From: Phycisphaerae bacterium
GTDB taxonomy: Bacteria > Planctomycetota > Phycisphaerae > Phycisphaerales > SM1A02
Reading direction: 5' to 3'
Length of the DNA stretch: 64,000 nucleotides
Assembly: GCA_002711415.1 (NCBI GenBank)
Contig: PARI01000017.1
Span: forward strand, 195,727 to 259,726
This document shows, in pieces, positions 60,723-64,000 of the stretch. The translations under genes and the position numbers were made by a program. Every line of letters starts with the position of its first letter. The stretch's first letter is position 1. The notes beneath the pieces were generated by a model. That model was not told the DNA's origin and did not search any database. It saw only the letters and a program-made list of their open reading frames with translations.

Positions 60723-61730
60723 ATGCATGGGCAATCGAATGTAAATCCAGCCCGACTCGTCTGTGCCGGGTTTGATGGCCTGGAGGTGCCGGCGGAATTC
60801 CAGGACGTGCTCGATCGCGGCATCGGTGGCGTGATCCTGTTCTCCCGGAATGCCGGAACCCCAGGGCAGGTCCGTGACCTTTGCCTTGAATTGCGACAGC
60901 GATCGCCCGGCCCCTTGGTCATCTGCATCGACCAGGAGGGTGGTCGGTGCCAGCGACTCGTCGACGGGTTCAATCGAATTCCATCCATGGAGGAGGTCGG
61001 ACGAAACGGGTTGGATGAAGTCCGCCGGATCGCCGGTCTGATCGCCGACGATCTGATCGATGTGGGCATCGATCTGGATCTGGCGCCCGTCGTCGATGTC
61101 AACAGCAACCCGGACAACCCGGTCATCGGCAGCCGGTCATTCGGCGCCGACCCGTCACTCGTCAGCATCGCTGCGGCCGAGTTCATCGGCGTGATGCAGT
61201 CCAGGGGCGTCTCCGCCTGTGCCAAGCATTTTCCGGGTCATGGCGACACCGATCTGGACAGCCACCATGACCTGCCCGTTCTCGCCCATGACATGGAGCG
61301 GCTCCGCCAGATCGAGTTGCCGCCGTTCAAGGCCGCCATCGAGGCGGGGGTCAGGGCTGTGATGACCGCGCATGTCCTCATGGAACGGCTGGATCATGAG
61401 CACCCGGCCACGTTGAGCCCGTTGATCATCAAGTCGATACTTCGGTCAGATCTGGGGTACGACGGCCTGGTGATTTCGGATGATCTCGAGATGAAGGCCA
61501 TCGCCGATCGGTATCCACTTCCCGAAGCGGCCCTGCTCGCCGTCGAAGCCGGAGTCGACCTGCTCCTGTGCTGCCATGAGCACGATTCTCAACTGGCGAT
61601 CATTGATGCGCTGGAGGGAGCCGTGCACTCTGGCCGGTTGGAGAGTTCAAGTATCAACCGGTCCATCGAGCGCATCGACGGAATCCTCATGCATCGGCCG
61701 GATGATGACGCGATCGGGGCCCGAGGGTAG
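60723..61730 (+). CDS. nagZ: beta-N-acetylhexosaminidase (GH3, NagZ-type)
   Basis: A 335-residue GH3 protein with the NagZ signature K-H-F-P-G-H-G-D-T (about 160-168), ICIDQEGGRCQRL (about 63-75) and the nucleophile Asp in VISDDLEMKAI (about 254-264). NagZ removes GlcNAc from peptidoglycan fragments in the cytoplasm. No signal peptide. AAGGATAGG lies before the ATG; a GTG one codon earlier is the alternative. With mltA it indicates wall recycling. Confidence 0.93.
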   Translation: MHGQSNVNPARLVCAGFDGLEVPAEFQDVLDRGIGGVILFSRNAGTPGQVRDLCLELRQRSPGPLVICIDQEGGRCQRLVDGFNRIPSMEEVGRNGLDEVRRIAGLIADDLIDVGIDLDLAPVVDVNSNPDNPVIGSRSFGADPSLVSIAAAEFIGVMQSRGVSACAKHFPGHGDTDLDSHHDLPVLAHDMERLRQIELPPFKAAIEAGVRAVMTAHVLMERLDHEHPATLSPLIIKSILRSDLGYDGLVISDDLEMKAIADRYPLPEAALLAVEAGVDLLLCCHEHDSQLAIIDALEGAVHSGRLESSSINRSIERIDGILMHRPDDDAIGARG

Positions 61731-61733
61731 CCT

Positions 61734-63911
61734 GTGTCCATGCGAAGACCGAGTGCAGCGGGCGGATGGCCCGCGATCCTCTATACGTTGAAGATGGGCA
61801 GCCGTTCCGGTGGCCTGCTGCGCATGTGGAAGGCGCTTCGCACACGGAACGCATGCAAGACATGTGCGCTTGGAATGGGTGGTCAGAAGGGGGGGATGGT
61901 CAACGAGTCGGGACACTTCCCAGAGGTCTGCAAGAAGTCCGTCCAGGCGATGGCCGCCGACATGGCCGGCGCCATCCGGCCCGGATTCTTTTCCGAGTTC
62001 CCCTTTCAGAAGATGCGAGGGCTCGGTCCCCGGGAGCTGGAATCGGCCGGCCGCCTGACCGAGCCGCTGTTCGCCGGCCCGCTCGACCAGGGATACCGCG
62101 CGATCTCTTGGGATGATTCGATGAAGAGGATCATCGATTCGCTGAAGGCGACCAGTCCGGATGAGACCTTCTTCTACTTCAGTGGCCGTTCAAGCAACGA
62201 GGCGGCGTTCCTACTTCAGCTGCTGGCACGGTTCTACGGAACCAACAACGTCAACAACTGCTCGTACTACTGTCACCAAGCCTCGGGGGTCGGCCTGTCC
62301 AGTGTGACCGGATCGGGCACTGCGACCATCGACCTCGAAGACATCGACCGGTGTGACACGATGTTCCTGATCGGGGGCAATCCCGCTTCGAACCACCCGA
62401 GGTTCATGAGGAGCCTGATGGATCTGAAGCGGCGCGGTGGCCGCGTGATCGTCATCAACCCGATGAAGGAACTGGGGCTCGAGAGATTCAAGGTCCCTTC
62501 CGACGTTCGAAGCCTCCTCTTCGGCACCAGGATCTGCGACGAATACCTGCAGCTCCGGATCGGCAGCGACATCGCGGCGATCGTCGGGATCGCCAAGCAG
62601 GTGCTCAGGGAGGATGCCGTCGATCACGAGTTCGTCACCAACCATTGTGAGGGATGGGAGCAATGGCGACGTTTCGTCGAGGAGTGTTCATGGGACTCGA
62701 TCGAGAACTCGACCGGTCTCGGGCGCGAGCAGCTTCAGAAGGTCGGATCGATCTATGCCCGATCGGAACGGACGATCCTCGCGTGGACGATGGGGATCAC
62801 GCACCATGCCCATGGAGTCGCGAACGTTCAGTCGATCGCCGCCCTGGCGATGATGCGCGGCATGCTCGGAAGGCCCGGTTGCGGCCTGCTGCCACTCCGT
62901 GGCCACTCCAACGTCCAGGGGATCGGTTCCGTCGGAGCCACCCCGGTCCTCAAGAAGCCGATTCTCGATGCCGTCGAGCGTAGGTTCGAGACGCGACTCC
63001 CTGAGAAGCCGGGCATGGACACCCTCGAGTGCATGGAACGGGCTTCAGCCGGTGGTGTCCGCGTCGCCTTCTGCCTCGGTGGGAATCTCTTCGGCAGCAA
63101 TCCGGATTCCGTGTTCGCCTCGGAGGCTTTGCGGCAGGTCGATCTCGTCGTGTATCTCTCGACGACCTTGAACACCGGTCATGCCTGTGGTCTTGGCAGG
63201 GAGACGATCGTCCTTCCCGTCCAGGCTCGGGACGAGGAGCGGCAGTCGACTACCCAGGAGTCGATGTTCAACTTCATCCGCATGTCCGATGGCGGACAGC
63301 AGCGGCACGAGGGTCCTCGATCCGAGGTCGACGTCATCCTGGACGTTGCCGAGGGAATCGTGCCTGATGCGCCGCTGGATTTCGATGCATGCCGGGATCA
63401 TGCCGCCATCAGGGAGCTGATCGCCTCGGTGATTCCCGGTTGGGGCGAGATCGGATCGATCGACAGCACACGCCGAGAGTTCACCGTCGATGGTCGGGTG
63501 TTCCATGAGCCCCGCTTTCCAACCGAAAGTGGAAAGGCCCGGTTCCACGTGGTCGATCCGCCTTCAAGCTCGCTGGAGCATGATCAACTGCAGTTGATGA
63601 CCGTCAGGAGTGAGGGGCAGTTCAACACCGTCGTCTACGAGGAGGAGGATCTCTATCGCGGGCAGGAACGCCGTGACGTCATTCTCATGAACCCGTCCGA
63701 CATCCACCGGCTCGGACTCCAGGTCGACCAGCATGTGACCGTGCACAGCGAGGCAGGTTCGATGGACCGAATCCTTGTCCGGCCATTCGACATCGCAATC
63801 GGTTGTGCGTGCATGTACTACCCCGAGGCCAACATCCTGATTCCCAGGAGCGTTGATCCGGCCTCGAGAACGCCAGCGTTCAAGTCAGTTGCCATCACCA
63901 TCGAGTCCTGA
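61734..63911 (+). CDS. molybdopterin oxidoreductase, FdhF/YdeP family
   Basis: A 725-residue molybdoenzyme. The N-terminus contains A-C-K-T-C-A-L-G-M-G-G (Cys41, Cys44) and Cys66, as in YdeP-type proteins of planctomycetes; these may hold a cluster, but a fourth Cys is not obvious. NNCSYYCHQASGVGL aligns with the Mo-ligand region of FdhF, with Cys180 (TGT codon) where selenocysteine can occur and the usual His next to it. Later motifs are LIGGNPASNHPRF and WTMGITHHAHGV, and a C-terminal dinucleotide-binding part (MTVRSEGQFNTVVYE). No signal peptide. The substrate is unknown; YdeP members relate to acid tolerance. GTG 61734 has GAGGG 6 nt before it; ATG 61740 is the alternative. It begins 3 nt after the nagZ stop. 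Confidence 0.88.
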   Translation: MSMRRPSAAGGWPAILYTLKMGSRSGGLLRMWKALRTRNACKTCALGMGGQKGGMVNESGHFPEVCKKSVQAMAADMAGAIRPGFFSEFPFQKMRGLGPRELESAGRLTEPLFAGPLDQGYRAISWDDSMKRIIDSLKATSPDETFFYFSGRSSNEAAFLLQLLARFYGTNNVNNCSYYCHQASGVGLSSVTGSGTATIDLEDIDRCDTMFLIGGNPASNHPRFMRSLMDLKRRGGRVIVINPMKELGLERFKVPSDVRSLLFGTRICDEYLQLRIGSDIAAIVGIAKQVLREDAVDHEFVTNHCEGWEQWRRFVEECSWDSIENSTGLGREQLQKVGSIYARSERTILAWTMGITHHAHGVANVQSIAALAMMRGMLGRPGCGLLPLRGHSNVQGIGSVGATPVLKKPILDAVERRFETRLPEKPGMDTLECMERASAGGVRVAFCLGGNLFGSNPDSVFASEALRQVDLVVYLSTTLNTGHACGLGRETIVLPVQARDEERQSTTQESMFNFIRMSDGGQQRHEGPRSEVDVILDVAEGIVPDAPLDFDACRDHAAIRELIASVIPGWGEIGSIDSTRREFTVDGRVFHEPRFPTESGKARFHVVDPPSSSLEHDQLQLMTVRSEGQFNTVVYEEEDLYRGQERRDVILMNPSDIHRLGLQVDQHVTVHSEAGSMDRILVRPFDIAIGCACMYYPEANILIPRSVDPASRTPAFKSVAITIES

Positions 63912-64000
63912 GCCCGGATCCAATCCAAGCTTCTGGAGGTCGGCTGGTTGATTGATGCTGGCGAGCAGTTCGAGTTGATCGCTCGAGAGCATGATTCGAT
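63885..64000 (-). CDS. 3' end of an unidentified minus-strand gene
   Basis: The last 38 codons of a minus-strand frame reach the window edge: the visible C-terminus reads LSSDQLELLASINQPADL, then LQKLGLDPGSG and ends LDGDGN. Helix-like, acidic, natural in composition, with third positions rich in G/C; the other two minus frames read unnaturally. Its stop lies 27 bases inside the convergent molybdoenzyme gene. Too short to assign. Confidence 0.5.
   Translation of the reverse strand, partial: RIMLSSDQLELLASINQPADLQKLGLDPGSGLDGDGN

Noticed and set aside
59690..61225. 511-codon reading of the YbhN-like gene
   Set aside because: The first 183 codons are a shadow of nagZ on the other strand; the membrane protein starts at 60676.
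62270..62285. Selenocysteine in the molybdoenzyme
   Set aside because: The Mo-ligand codon is TGT, an ordinary Cys.
1..64000. CRISPR arrays, tRNA or rRNA genes, insertion sequences, prophage
   Set aside because: No regularly spaced repeats, cloverleaf sequences, transposase motifs or phage genes were seen on either strand.

Overview
The window looks like chromosome of a planctomycete, most probably of the class Phycisphaerae. This is inferred from protein families, not from any rRNA. The pointers are secreted proteins ending in paired dockerin-like motifs of the D-x-(D/N)-x-D-G ... DLAILLANW type, a C-x(2)-C-H heme-domain fusion protein of the planctomycete type, three 3-keto-glycoside hydrolase (DUF1080) domains, a sialate O-acetylesterase, a sulfatase, and a MoxR/von Willebrand A operon. 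Codons favour G/C at the third position throughout and I see no clear foreign island. There is no tRNA, rRNA, CRISPR array, insertion sequence or phage gene.

Layout. 1-7.3 kb: the 3' part of a sialate O-acetylesterase, a small hypothetical, an MFS exporter, a 54-residue membrane protein, a glycosyltransferase and a dockerin-tagged carbohydrate-binding-like protein. 7.3-11.5 kb: an NTF2-like protein, a membrane protein, a deiodinase/thioredoxin-like EF-hand protein and an ECF sigma/anti-sigma pair. 11.5-16.7 kb: a CstA transporter, a seven-repeat FG-GAP protein with dockerin tail and a sulfatase. 16.6-26.5 kb: one long minus-strand operon (DUF1080, MoxR ATPase, DUF58, a BatD/DUF4381-like protein, two VWA proteins, a BatC-like TPR protein, a 1215-residue exported protein). 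26.6-30.9 kb: envelope proteolysis and cell-wall genes (a double trypsin/PDZ lipoprotein, an M48 lipoprotein, MltA). 31-37.2 kb: an AddB/AddA-like helicase-nuclease pair. 37.2-38.8 kb: a dockerin-tagged esterase. 39-44.4 kb: a six-gene ABC exporter cassette with a Cys-rich secreted protein at one end and a His/Asp-tailed lipoprotein at the other. 44.5-51.4 kb: an RNase Z-like hydrolase, a tandem DUF1579-like protein, a DUF1080 lipoprotein, a Tat-exported TIM-barrel protein, RmuC and ChaA. 51.4-64 kb: a 1172-residue DUF1080/heme fusion, exported hypotheticals, a PqiA-like protein, a YbhN-like protein, NagZ, a YdeP-type molybdoenzyme and the 3' end of one more minus-strand gene.

Two expression modes appear. 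Many genes have a good Shine-Dalgarno or are coupled by 1- or 4-nt stop/start overlaps (TGATG, ATGA, GTGA, TAGTG). At least nine genes that are first in their transcription units lack a Shine-Dalgarno but carry a TANNNT hexamer 6-7 nt before the start codon, as expected for -10 boxes of leaderless mRNAs.

The strongest leads are this leaderless signature, the ABC/Cys-rich/His-tail cassette (possible metal handling), the unusual MoxR operon, two intrinsic terminators on the minus strand at 7.1-7.2 kb with no gene to terminate, a pseudo-protease with a PDZ inserted in its second trypsin fold, and a glycosyltransferase whose ribosome binding site points at an ATC codon. Start codons, family assignments and functions come from reading the sequence only; no searches were run.
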